DNA of 64,000 nucleotides from positions 7,705,501-7,769,500 of the forward strand of contig NC_083519.1 of NCBI RefSeq assembly GCF_032362555.1, read 5' to 3'. Source of the DNA: Amyelois transitella (taxonomy: Eukaryota; Arthropoda; Insecta; Lepidoptera; Pyralidae). Of this stretch, positions 33,374 through 45,200 are shown piece by piece (the stretch's first letter is position 1; the number at the start of each line of letters is the position of its first letter). A model generated the notes under the pieces. That model was not told the origin of the DNA. It saw only the letters and a list, made by a program, of their open reading frames with translations, and did no database searches. A program made the translations under genes and the position numbers.

Positions 33374-36300
33374 ATGAATATACAAATATGTAGGGACACC
33401 TCAGATGCTGTGGCGTTGTACTTGCCTCAGCGTTTGTACTTAAAGCCATTTGCCAAACTTAATATTTCCATCCAGCTTCCTCCCCACAAGGTCCACAACA
33501 AGTCAATATCCAATTGGGAATTGATGGAGAAATTGCGCAAAATGATCCAACCTGATGGATTCTCTGTCTTAAAAGTGTCGAAGCATAGTTCTGAAGTGAT
33601 AAGGTTTGATGCTGAGCTGGATAATGTTAACAAGTTGCAGCGAGTTATGTCAAGACTTGATGACAGAGTTATACAGTTAAATAATTTTCCTGAACCTTTG
33701 AAAGTGAAAGTTTCAGAGGCTAAATCAGATTTTCCTAGTAGACATGCATGGGACTCCTTTTTCCGTGATGCTACTGATATGGATGAGATGAAGCCAGGTG
33801 AAAGGCCAGATACAGTACATATAGAAAACTTACCAATTCGGTGGTTTGTACATCACAGAGACCAAGATGATGATGCACCTCCATCAGAGAGTATTTTGAA
33901 AAAAGTATTTGAAAAGTTTGGTGCTATTCGTCAAGTGGATATTCCGTGTGCAGATCCATTTAGAATGCAGATGAAAGTGCATATGAGAGGAATAAGTACT
34001 CCTGCACAAAATGCAGATTTGTATTTTGATGCATATGTGCAGTTTAGTGAGTATGTTGGGTTTGTTCGCTGTATGGATGCGTTGCGAGGGCGCAAACTGC
34101 TTCGGAAGCGCGACGATATTGCAGAATGGTGTGGTATAGCAGTAGATTTCGACAAAACTAAACATATGACTGATGCAGCAGTAAAACGCAGAGCAATCGT
34201 ACGGGAGAGACTTGCAGCGCGACAGCGAACCAAAGATGATGAAGAGAGAATGGAGAAAGAAAAGCTTGCAAAGAAACAGGCCAAAGAAAGGTAAAAATAA
34301 AATTTTATTCATTAAATCATTTAATTACTGCTATATCCCTCACTGGACAGAGCATTGGCACTGTAAAATTTATTGTTTTTATCTATCAAAAGTTTTTTAA
34401 ATTAGGGTTATGCTTATTAATCATCTATTTTAGACAAAAAGCTGAAAGACAAGAAATTGAAAAACTTCAAAAAATGAAAGAACGAGAGGAGAGACGCAAG
34501 AAAAAACAACTTGCAAAATTAATTCAAAAAGATAACTTGAATGTGAATGTCAAGGTTTTGGAGGAACAACGAAAACTATTAAAGGCTCAAAAGAGACTGC
34601 AGGCGATAAGACTGATGGAGGAATTGTTTAAGAGGATTGAGGTATGTGTTGTTTTTCAATTGAAATTCTTTTCAAACTTGAGTGATCATGTGAACTTATG
34701 GTATGATAGTTTTGTTTTTCGGACATCACCCAATGTGCCAGCTTTATTTGGAAACTGACACAAAAAAATGTTATGCTCATTTCCTTTAAAAATAACATGA
34801 AGATTGATATGGTAGTCACCCTTTTCATAAAAAGATATTTGATTATTTTTAAGATGTTAAGTTAAAATTGGTATTCTAACAGAGGGCCTATAAAACTGTC
34901 GTAAAAGTGATATTTTAAGTATGCATTGTACCTTAATAAGATAAGATTTAGCACAGTGAAATGAAATGGGCACAGTGAAACACTAATTGTTATCTGTACA
35001 TTTGGGTTTGGATGCTAGTCATCCTTTTGTGAAATTGCGAGAAAGATGGTTTGATCCTATTCTATCCAGCCAGATACATCATATAGTTAAAACAGTTTTT
35101 AACCAGAAGTGATTTTAATTTCAGCTGCATTGTCAAAAACTTGACTTGTTTTTAATTTCAATTGCATGCTTCCTTAAGTTTACATTTATAATCTGTTTCC
35201 CTTGCGGGGTAGGCAGAGCCAACAGTCTTGAAAAGAACGAAAGTCCATGCTCAGCTGCATGGCTTTGTGTTGGAAATTCGAATGGTGACAACCTGACACT
35301 ATTTGAATAGCTAGCCCACCACCTACAAGAGGAATCTCAAGTTTATAAGCCTATCCCTTAGTCGCCTTTTACCGACACATATCGACGGCCTCTGTGGCGC
35401 AGCGGTAGTGCGCTTGTCTGTGACACCGGAGGTCCCGGGTTCGAATCCCGGTCAGGGCATGATGAGAAAAGAACTTTTTCTGATTGGCCTGGGTCTTGGA
35501 TGTTTATCTATATAAGTATTTATTATAAAATATAGTATCGTTGAGTTAGTATCTCGTAACACAAGTCTCGTACTTACTTCGAGGCTAACTTAATCTGTGT
35601 AATTTGTCCCGTATATATTTATTTATTTATTTATTTACTTATGATAAAACCCAGTTCCTTTCTAAAGTGCCTGAAACCACATGTTCCTTTTTAATTATAT
35701 TGGTTTTATGTATAATTATTTCAATTTAATTTTTAATAGACATTACTATCTGGTGGTTATGTTAACATTTTTGCTGTTATTTGTGCATGGTAGTCTCTTA
35801 CGAGTAGATGTATCTTACAAAGCTCAATTCTACTAAATGTCTATTGCCTACGTATCTATTACTTTAGGTATTGTTCAAAATCTCAGTTCAATAATTATTT
35901 TTATTATTAAATATTGTTTTGTTAACCTTTAAACCGCCATGAACACCTAAAGGTGACTTCTGAAAACTTTTCTTATGCACCAATCACATTGTATCACTTC
36001 GAAAAAACCATTGTTCAGCCGGCGTTCAAAAGGTTAACTCCTTCCCATAAATTTGCTTCTTATGTCCAGGATCAGTGTCCAGAATTGTACATAGAGGTAG
36101 AAAAAGATATGGGACAAGTGACGAGACAAGCCAAAAACAGTGTACTTGTTAAACATATCCACCACCATGTGAGCCTTTTATAATACATTCATTATGCTGA
36201 CCTGCATTGTAAATTTTAATGGAGAATGTAAGCTCACTGAATTAATAAATAACTTTTGTGTAGCACACTAAATTGAAACATTGTTACAAAAATTTAATTT

Positions 36301-39300
36301 TATAACATGTTCTATCACTTATAGTGTTATATAATTTAGAAAACTGGTGACTGGAGAGTGAATAAGAAAACATAATACCAACATTTCATTCAAAAACCTG
36401 TTAAATTGCAATGAAATACTTTCTCATAGTGGCTTTTGTGATAATGCCTACAATTTTTTTTATATATCCAGTTGCGTCCCGAACTCCAGAATCATAACTC
36501 AAGTCACCGGCAAACATTGAAGCGGTCAGAGCGGTCTCGTGTGGTGGACCACTTCAAGCGGCTCCAAGAGAAGGTGGTCGAAGAGATGCGGCAACAGCTC
36601 AAGGACGCTCTTGATGGTAATTCTGTTAAAATTTGTTTATGCCTGTTACTAGAATAACGTTATCTATACATGAGCAAGTCTGTTTGTTACGCTTAACGAG
36701 ACTACTACTCATATATCAATCAAGATGAAATGTTGTATGAAATTTACTAAACTAGCTTTCGCCCGCTGCTCTGACCGCTTGAAACCAGTTTGAAATAACT
36801 TAAGAGATAAAAGAGAGAATAAAGTTGACACACTTCTATGTTCTCAGTTCTATGCTATCTAAAGGTTACTAGTAAAACATTTGATGACAACAGGATGTTT
36901 GTTTGTTGTACATTTTGTTTCCTTCTTTATATCTAAAAAAAGAAAATTTAACAGGTCGCGTTGTAATCCGTTCGGCGCTGGAAACAAAGAAACCTGTGCG
37001 AGCTTCCTCTGCCAGCTCCTTCTCTTCTGAAGATGAAAAGGTTAAGAGAATCAAAACTGAAAGGTTGACCACGCCTGAGAGAGAATTCGAATACAGCAAA
37101 GCTACAGGTAACTTTTGAAATGAAGAAAAAAAGTACCTATTAACTTGTTAGTAATAATGGAATTTAAATTTATCAAATCAACCAGAGTTTTGGATGTTAC
37201 CATATCTTAACAAGATGCATGATCTATGTCTTTGTCAGCTAAGCTTATACACACTTATCAATTTTTTATCGATATTTTGGGGTATTCAGAGACTTAAGGA
37301 TTTCGTTAGACGCATGGCTTATTGATGGAATTGAGAATCGGAGATAGGGTTGTTAACACGTTGCCTTAATGCAGAATCCCATCTCTTTTCCCATGGATGT
37401 CGTAAAAGGCCATTTAGGGATAGGCTTATAAACTTCGGCTTCTTCTTTTAGCAGCCTGTCCCTATTCGAATCGTGGCCTATCAGTGTTTTCAAGACTCTT
37501 GGTTCTGTCAACCCCGCAGGGGATATATGTATGTACGAATGTATTTACTTTTTCCAGGAATGTACGGCGTGCCGCCGGGCTACGGCTTCGGGTTCCCGTT
37601 CGGCGTGGCGCCCGGATATCCGTTCCCGCAAAGTATGAGTATCATTACTGATTACATTAATTGTATATCTATTGTTTACTACCGCGCGGTTGCAATATAT
37701 CTACAATTCTCTTCTCGAAGTTTAAGAATATGTACATACACGTATCCACCATTAACGGGGTAGGCAACAGTTTCGAAAAGACTGACAATATGGGAATCCT
37801 TAAACGATAATCTACTCGCTTAGAGTAGGTTGTCTGGAGTAGAGAGAGACAAGGCATAGGTCTTATGTTCCTTCTCTGTTTAATTATTCATGGATAAAGA
37901 GGGATAAAGAGATATAGAAGTTAAGAGGCATGCCTTATCAACGTACGTTAATACCCCATTGCAAAGCAACCAAACTGCACATCGAGTTAAGATTTTCGAA
38001 TTTTTTTTACAGCGCCTCTCTTCATATTAACTGAATTTATTAAAGCAGTTATAAATCACAATAGCTTTACATTTGTGTGTACAACAATTATATATCAGTA
38101 AAAAGAGATATTATGTAGGTGGTGAAAAGTGAAAATGTGACTTTAGTGTGAAGTGTCAAAGTGTGCGGTTAGAGCGAGACACACAAACGTAAAGCTTTTA
38201 AGTCTATGGTAGGTATGTCTATTTATTTATTTAAACTGTATTGGAAAAATGGCCGTGGATTGGTATTGGTGGTAATGTTAAATGCATTATTTAACATTCA
38301 ATGGAGTTTATATGAATTGGGTTAAGTGCGTGCTCATATGTCAAAATTGATCGTAATCGTAATCATAAACGTAGTTGTACCTAATTCTGTAAGTAAACAA
38401 GTCTCACTCATAAGTCGAGCTTATTCTCTCTCGTATCGTTTTCTTTAATACTTCAATTTATGCATTAGGCACTCTTGTCTATTAAAAATAATAAATTTCA
38501 ATATAAACGTATGGTGACGACAGTTAATTTATGTGCCGCACAAATGTTAAAAAGAAACTGGTAAAATTTTTCTCAAAAACAAAACCTCGTTACACGGAAC
38601 TTTTTTAAAAACACGACACGACTTTTAAAATTCCAACCTTCTCTTCTAACGTTCAAATCTTCATTATTTCCTTTTAATATTCCAAAAAAGATTCTCCTAG
38701 TACTTTTGTAATAGCCTTTTATTAAACCACGTCCTCGGGTGGTAAGTGTCAATGCAAATTTTGTGTGTGTCAGGCAACCCGATGTACTACCCGGTGCGCG
38801 GCGCGTACTACCCGCCGCCCGACGCGTACCGGCCGCGGTTCCGCGCGCGCGGACGCGGACGCGGACGCGGACTCGGCGCCAGGATGCCGTACTTCGACGG
38901 ACCAGACGCCAGCCATCAGTATTATATGTGAGTTTATATACTTACTGAGATAATGCAGCTTCTATTTATACAGGGTCGTTTAAAAAAAAATTGAATCCTT
39001 TTAACATGTGAGACAGTACACCAAACCAATTTTTTTTTATTATTGGACCAACCTCGAAGTTGCGAAAAAATATCAGCGGCTTCATGTAAAAGGTTGCACA
39101 TGCACGGGCAAACAAAACGTATGGAACAGCTGATTGCAATTTCACAGTTTCGAGAAATAACCCTGTATTATACTGCACTTTCACACACTTTCTGACAGTC
39201 TTCGCCTTGTTCGGAAGTCGAATCTCCACCCTGGTCGGCATCATTTTTATGCGCTTATAAACATGATTTACACTGAAAATAAATGCATACAAAAATGTAT

Positions 39301-40508
39301 TTAGTCCAACAGTCAGTCCATTATACTTGATTATTTTATTCGTCATAATGCAATTCTAGTTTGACGCATTTTCTGCTGGCGTATCAGACAACAAGCTTTT
39401 TGTGATTTACTATTTTTTCAAATGGCAATCAAAATTGCATTTCCTACCAGTTGAAAATGTCAGAAGAGTCACCTATACTAGCATCAAAAATTTTACTATG
39501 ATTATAATTTCTCCGTAGGTACTTCAAGAAGTTGACAGAACAAGAAAATCGTAACGAACATGACGACCGCGCTCGTTCGCGTTCGCGACGTCGCTCGTAC
39601 TCGCGATCGCGTTCGCGGCGACGTTCGTATTCCCGCTCGAAGTCACGCGAACGTGAATATTCACGGTCAAGGTCACGCGAGCGAAGGCGGAGGTCAAGAA
39701 GTAGGAGTCGCAGGTCGCGATCTAGGAGTAGAAGATCTAGGTGAGCAGTTTGTTTTGCAATTTTTCCTGAAGTAAAAGTATCTTTAACTATCATAATCAT
39801 TTATTTTTCATTCTATTTGATATATAATATTAATAAAAAATGGAATACGTGCTTGCTATGCCAGCCCCTGTAGCTAGACACGCGCGACGCCGTTATTATC
39901 TCGCGGAAAACTATCGCGGTCTTGTTACATGGCATAATAAAAAGTAAAACAGCTATAGATTTCGCGCGATAAAAATTGTGTTTTGTTTTAAGATCACACC
40001 GTTCTCGCTCCCGCAACCGAAGCCGATCGCGCAGTCGTCGCTCCAGGACCAAATCCAGGTCTAGGTCCAAGCACAAGTCGCCTAGCCCCAGGAATAAACC
40101 TACTAATGGGGTATGTATCAATATTTTGGCCGCATGAAAATTACTGTACGTCAATTTGACTTTCCAAATGGTGGCTTTTTATTTTTTGTCTATGTTTGTG
40201 TTTTTCTTGTGGTGTATTGTAATGTGAGTTTGTTCTTCAGATAGGGCCAACAGTCACAAGTATTGAAAAGCGCATTTAGCAGATATGGCTTAATGATGTA
40301 ATTTAAATTTAGAGTTAGGAATAGGTTTTTATGCCATCGCCTAAAAGAAGTATCTAGTTAAGGATGGAAGCACGTTGACTAAAGTTAAATACTTTTGCAG
40401 GTAGAAGAAACTCCTCAACTGAGACAGCGGTCGAAGAGCTGGTCTCTGCCGAAAGAAGGAGAAAGAGATCAGAGGAAGTCGTGGTCGAAGAGCCCGAAGG
40501 AAAAATGA
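33374..40508 (+). CDS. AKAP17A: AKAP17A / XE7-like splicing-associated protein with RS-rich tail
   Basis: Ten exons, all phases consistent, 771 residues: 33374-34290, 34434-34641, 35953-36168, 36472-36616, 36955-37107, 37558-37632, 38774-38927, 39519-39740, 39993-40110, 40401-40508. The first 300 residues follow the AKAP17A plan: LYLKPFAKLNISIQLP, KSISNWELMEKL, FPSRHAWDSFFRDATDMDE, PGERPDTVHIENLP, then an RRM-like segment (VFEKFGAIRQVDIP, DAYVQFSEYVGFVRCMDALR) and a charged helix (to about 375). Residues 376-546 are not obviously related to the vertebrate protein. Then a Gly/Tyr/Pro segment, an RG-repeat (RARGRGRGRGLGAR), and an RS domain (about 640-730). In vertebrates AKAP17A is a nuclear-speckle splicing regulator that anchors protein kinase A; PKA binding here is not shown by sequence. 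A second gene starting near 35953 is a less likely reading. Confidence 0.85.
35187..35385 (-). repeat. SINE-like repeat, reverse, internally rearranged
   Basis: CCCTTGCGGGGTAGGCAGAG to TTAGTCGCCTTTTACCGAC. Intronic; directly followed by the tRNA-derived SINE at 35391. Confidence 0.7.
35391..35640 (+). repeat. tRNA-derived SINE
   Basis: Head CGGCCTCTGTGGCGCAGCGG with B box GGTTCGAATCCCGG (Pol III internal promoter), body ATCGTTGAGTTAGTATCTCG, tail (ATTT)n at 35618-35640. Not a functional tRNA gene: acceptor arms do not pair well and the sequence runs on into the shared SINE body. Intron 2 of the AKAP17A-like gene. Confidence 0.85.
37295..37545 (+). repeat. SINE-like repeat ending 12 bases before a splice acceptor
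   Basis: Forward pieces (CCATGGATGTCGTAAAAGGC, TTCTGTCAACCCCGCAGGGG, ATATGTATGTACGAATG) end directly against the polypyrimidine tract of the exon starting at 37558. Confidence 0.65.
39871..39985. mobile_element. Foldback MITE, copy 3
   Basis: The left arm (ACACGCGCGACGCCGTTATT) and right arm (GCGCGATAAAAATTGTG) match the 6141 copy. Lies in the intron that separates the two RS-domain exons; the right arm ends about 10 bases before the acceptor at 39992. Confidence 0.6.
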
Positions 40509-40513
40509 TTTAT

Positions 40514-40519
40514 AATAAA
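40514..40519 (+). terminator. Polyadenylation signal of the AKAP17A-like gene
   Basis: AATAAA six bases after the stop codon (40506-40508), giving an unusually short 3' UTR if it is used. Confidence 0.5.
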
Positions 40520-40767
40520 ATATTTATACATACTGACATTATTAATTTCATTATTACACCCGTTTATTGTACCACCCGCCATGGAACATTTTTTAACTTC
40601 TCTCGCATTGAGCTGAACGATCAATTTGTATACGAGCGATAATATTTTTCAAGTCTCACTTCTCTTTTCAAACTTAATCCTTTGAAAAGTTAATGAGATT
40701 CATAAAATTGCCCACATTTACAAAATTTTGAAAGGAAAATTACTAATAAACCTATTTTTAATTTATT

Positions 40768-41103
40768 CTATACATACATACATAAAATCACGCCTCTTTC
40801 CCGGAGGGGTAGGCAGACTACCTCTTTCCACTTGCCACGATCTCTGCATACTTCCTTCGCTTCATCCACATGCATAACTCTCTTCATGCAAGCTCGGCGG
40901 TTTCGGGTACTTTTAACCTGCCCCTTTACCAGGACGTCCTTAATTTGATCAAGATACGTTCGTCTAGGTCTTCCCACTCCGACCTTTCCCTCCACATTCT
41001 TCTTGTATATCTGCTTAGTCAATCTGTTTTCATTCATCCTTTCGACATGACCGAACCATCTCAACATACCCTTTTCTATTCCTGTGACTACATCTTCTTT
41101 CAC
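40768..41103 (-). pseudogene. LINE remnant: C-terminal end of a reverse-transcriptase ORF
   Basis: The minus-strand frame includes MLRWFGHVERMNENRLTKQI, the well-known post-RT region of many insect non-LTR elements, then [16 protein letters not shown] and RDRGKWKEVVCLP, ending in a stop with a (TACA)n-like tail at about 40770-40780. Heavily 5'-truncated. Related fragments at 9086, 47262 and 61170. Confidence 0.75.
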
Positions 41104-41611
41104 ATCACAATTTATTCTATTCTCCTTTATATTAGATGGGTGAAAAAATGCTCATCAGAGTTAGTTTTTTTCGTTCTGAAATTATTTCCATTTTTAATTT
41201 CGGTCTAAAATGAATGATATATCTGATACGGATTTGATAGACATCAGCAAATCGGAATCAGGGCAATTTTTTAAAATTATTATAGCTTTTGGAGGTTCTT
41301 GCTCCAAGCACAAGCCGACAAGATGTTTTTGCCCAAAAGTTTTAAGATAAATATATCTATCAGTAGGTATATTTAAACATCATGTCCTATCAATAAGCAA
41401 ATGAATCAATTTTAGCCACAGATAAGGACGATTCAATACACATAGGATGTCAATGATTAATAGTTAATCGCTTATAAAATCGTAATACCCTTTATCCGAT
41501 TTTTGGAATTTTATCTAAGGTCAGTTCGGGCAATAAAGGCTGTCGAGTGAAAAGGCCTAAAATTCTTGTTTATCTGTCTACTGAAATATACAATTTGTTA
41601 AATATTATTTA

Positions 41612-41712
41612 GCCATACAGCTGAACATGGCCTTTCAGTCTCTTCAAGACTGATGGCTGTGTCTACCCCGCAAGGGATATAGATGTGACTATATGTTTGT
41701 ATGTATGTATTA
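41612..41712 (+). repeat. SINE-like repeat, 3' part only
   Basis: TAGCCATACAGCTGAACATG to GTGTCTACCCCGCAAGGGAT and a GTATGTATG tail. Confidence 0.65.
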
Positions 41713-42210
41713 AAATTTTTTTAAACGTTTGAGGTTACAAACGAACAAAAAAAATTGTAGGTATCCAGGATACACCATAAATATAGGAATAATATCGTCC
41801 CACATTTATTATATTATATAGATTCAAATTCGACTTGACCTCGCGAAATATGATATGTGTAGGTACTAATAGTTTGAAATTGAAGACACTGCAGGACGGA
41901 TGAAGTGGAAGGAGATGTCGGAAACCTCAGGTCCCGAAGTATGGTAGCAACTGAGAACACTCATAGATGAGTTATATTCTGATTTCAGTAAATTTCACAA
42001 ATTTTCCAACTAAGGCCATATTACCCGAACTTACCATAAGTAGGTAGGTACTGATTGCAAAGGAAATGACGATTAGGATTAAAATAAGTCTCAACATCCC
42101 TGGGTTTAGTGTCGCTTATCGGGGATTAAGATATAATGGCGATTTGATAACATTATTGATGTTACAATTTAATTGGGAATTGTAATTAGTGTGTCGCTGA
42201 CCGTTGCAAG

Positions 42211-45200
42211 ATGAAGGCATTCGCTTTGATACTGTTGTTTATTGTTGCTGCCGTTCAGGTGAGAATCTCTAGTGCCTAAATACAGAAGTATTCATTGGTC
42301 TTAAAAGTCTAATTGAGTATTTCTTTTTGTAAAGTCTGTTGAAAATACTAAATGTGGTGGTGTTATTAGCCCTCATATAGTTTCCAAAATACCAATTACA
42401 TATATGAAGGAATCTAATTGTAGTTACTTGATAACTTAATTTTGCTGCTACTGAACGTAATTGCATAGGGTTTTCATGAAGGTATACCGTCTCAATGATA
42501 GGTAAATATAAAAATATGTCAATCTAGAGCCGGCGCATCTCATCCTCAAGGTTTAAAACCTTTAAAAGGAGGATGAGATGCGCCGGCTCTATATGCAAGG
42601 TATTAATTACCGGCAGACCTCTATATGCAAGGTATTAATTACCTATTGGCAAGAATTTTTTTACTCGCGACGAAACGACTGAAGTAAAAGGTGTAGATAT
42701 TGCAATGGTGTTTAGATTTTGCTTTACCTTAAAGGTGGATACTTCAACATCACTTCTTGGCTTTAGGAAGCTCCTTCTTGGAAAGGAGTTCATTCTCCGC
42801 TTATGACCCGCTAGTGGGAAAGACAGATAAGTAGACCGAGACCCTTTTAGAGAAACCATTAGAACAGGTTTCTCTTTGGATGATCATTTTAGCTAGGTGA
42901 AAATTAATGCTTATTTACTTAATTAGTATCTACGGGAAAGGGATATCTACCTAGTATTCAAATTCTGTACAGCTGGAAACTACATACTAACACGATCAGC
43001 TACATATACTTACTTCAAATACTATAAATATAGAACTATTCCAGGAAAAACCAGAAAGAAGATACCTACTCTAATTACGTATATTCCAAGCAGATTAATA
43101 TAATTAAGATTAAAAGATAATGCTTATCCGATAGTCGGCTATGACGTCTTATCAATACTTCAATTCATCACTTTTAATGCTACTTTTTTTGATAACGGAA
43201 ATTTAATTAAACGGTCTTTTTAATTGACTCACATTTTCGTTTTCTATTTGGTGATCCATTTCGGCAATAGGTACTCGTACAGTCGGGGGCAGATATTTGC
43301 ATAAACTATGATATCGATATCAAGATATCTGAATAATGCCTTATATCTTAAAAAAAATATAAACAAATAATAAGCTTCCTACCAGAGAAAATGCAAAGAT
43401 ATGTTAATGCTAATTATACTCATTGAAATACCTATAAACTACTTTATAAAAATTTTTTTTTCAGGCTCGTAGCACTGGCTTCAAAAGTAAGTTCCTACTT
43501 AGCAATATTTGAACCGTTAAGTACCTATAACAAAAAAGTTGACAATACAGTAGGTACATACATACATACAATCTTGAAAAAACTGAAATGCCACGTTAGT
43601 TGTAGGGCTTAATGATGGAACTAACAATCAAATATTGAAAGGTTGCTAGTTTATCTTCTACAAGAGGAATATCAGTGTATTAGCCTATCCTATAGTCGCC
43701 TTTTACGACGTCTATGGGAAAGATATGGAGTGGTTCTATTCTAATGTTCTGTAAACCACGCGGCACTAACTATGTAGGTGTGTCACATTACACAGTATTG
43801 TGACATACGCCAGTCCACTTGAAGAAATCGAGTTCCATTCTTGCGGAAAATATTTTTAACAGAAATCTACATCTACTTTCCGTACCTAAAACTTCTTCCT
43901 GTAGAGTGTGTATCTAATGTATTTATTTTTTTCGGATAACGTCATTACCAGTCCATTAATTTTCCCTTGTAGATGCCCAGTTGGCCCCGCTCTCGGGTTC
44001 CGCCCCCTCGTTGGTGCACCTCCGCTTGGCAGTCTCCACCAGCGGCCTGCTGAGGACCTGCGCCGGCAGCATCATCGACAGCAGATGGCTCCTTACCTCT
44101 GCTAGCTGTGTCGCACCGTATGTACCTATAGCTTTTATTTATTCTTTATTGAAATAATTTGTAATGTACAATAGCGCGGACTTAATGCTACAAGCATTAT
44201 CTAACAGTCACAGTTTTGGTCACGTCATTGCCTGTATTTGATTACTAGCGGCCCGCCACGGCTTCGCCCATGAAACATACAATGTATTGTCTTATATTTA
44301 ACATCTGCAGAAAGCCAGAAGAGCAAGAATTTTGATCCTTACAAACACACTATCAGTCACTAAACTTTGTTACTATAAATTTCTGCTCTCTGTGTAACTA
44401 CTACCGTTAGAAGGCAATTCCTTATTGTTGCTTACGTCTTTTTTCTAATGAACCAACTGGTATATCCAACAATAGCTGTCTTTACAAAAAAACTATTTAG
44501 TTTCGAGTGTAAAGAAAGGTGTGTCTCCAGTGCTCGCTTCATCTGGTCCCGCTACGGAGCTGTGGACGTCATCCGACCTGAATTGGTCCTGGAAACTAGC
44601 AGCGTGGATGTGAACGTGAGGATTCACCCCAACTATAACGCCGCTACTGGAGCCAACAACATCGCTCTCATTAGCCTCAACAGGAACGTCGAGTTCACTT
44701 GTAAGTTGGTATATCTTATCATCTGTCAATCATCTGATAACATAGGCATCTGAAACCAGCATATACCTAGTAAAGAGATTTAGTAATTACCTCGTAAGTA
44801 CCGTACTATATAAATACATACACACATGTAACCACGCCTATTTCCCTTACGTTCAGTTTACGTTCAGCAGGCTTAATGATAGAATTGAGATACAAATAGT
44901 GACATAGTGCAATAGTGAATAGCCCATCGACTAAAAGAAGAATCCCAAGTTTATAAGCCTTTCCCTTACTCGTCTTTTACGACATTAATGGGAAAGAGAT
45001 ATAGTGCACATCGTACAACTACCTACTATAAATATTTGCGTGCAAAGTACAAAGCGCAATATTTAACTGAAATAAAGCCAAGGACTGTACTAATTCGTGT
45101 AACGTGGACATTTTTCCGATAGTTGGATTCGGAAAGTTTTCCGCCACAATTAAAACTCGGCGATCGATGGCTGTATTAATTAAAACAAGTTCCGCGAACT

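Larger units (their letters stand above)
40509..42210. other. Intergenic region between the AKAP17A-like gene and the protease homologue
   Basis: Holds a LINE-tail remnant (40768-41103), a partial SINE-like copy (41612-41712) and otherwise AT-rich sequence without credible exons. The protease-homologue promoter should lie at the right edge; GATATAATGG near 42130 is a weak TATA candidate. Confidence 0.45.

Noticed and set aside
33884-34312. 142-residue antisense frame in the AKAP17A-like first exon
   Set aside because: The sense frame has clear AKAP17A motifs; the antisense one has none.
35391-35464. Possible tRNA genes at 35391, 51241 and (reverse) 25950 and 53700
   Set aside because: All continue into the same SINE body and A/T-rich tail, and the arms pair poorly, so they are SINE heads.
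39444-39800. Antisense frame opposite the RS domain
   Set aside because: Arg/Ser codon runs leave the opposite strand open; no splice context on the minus strand.
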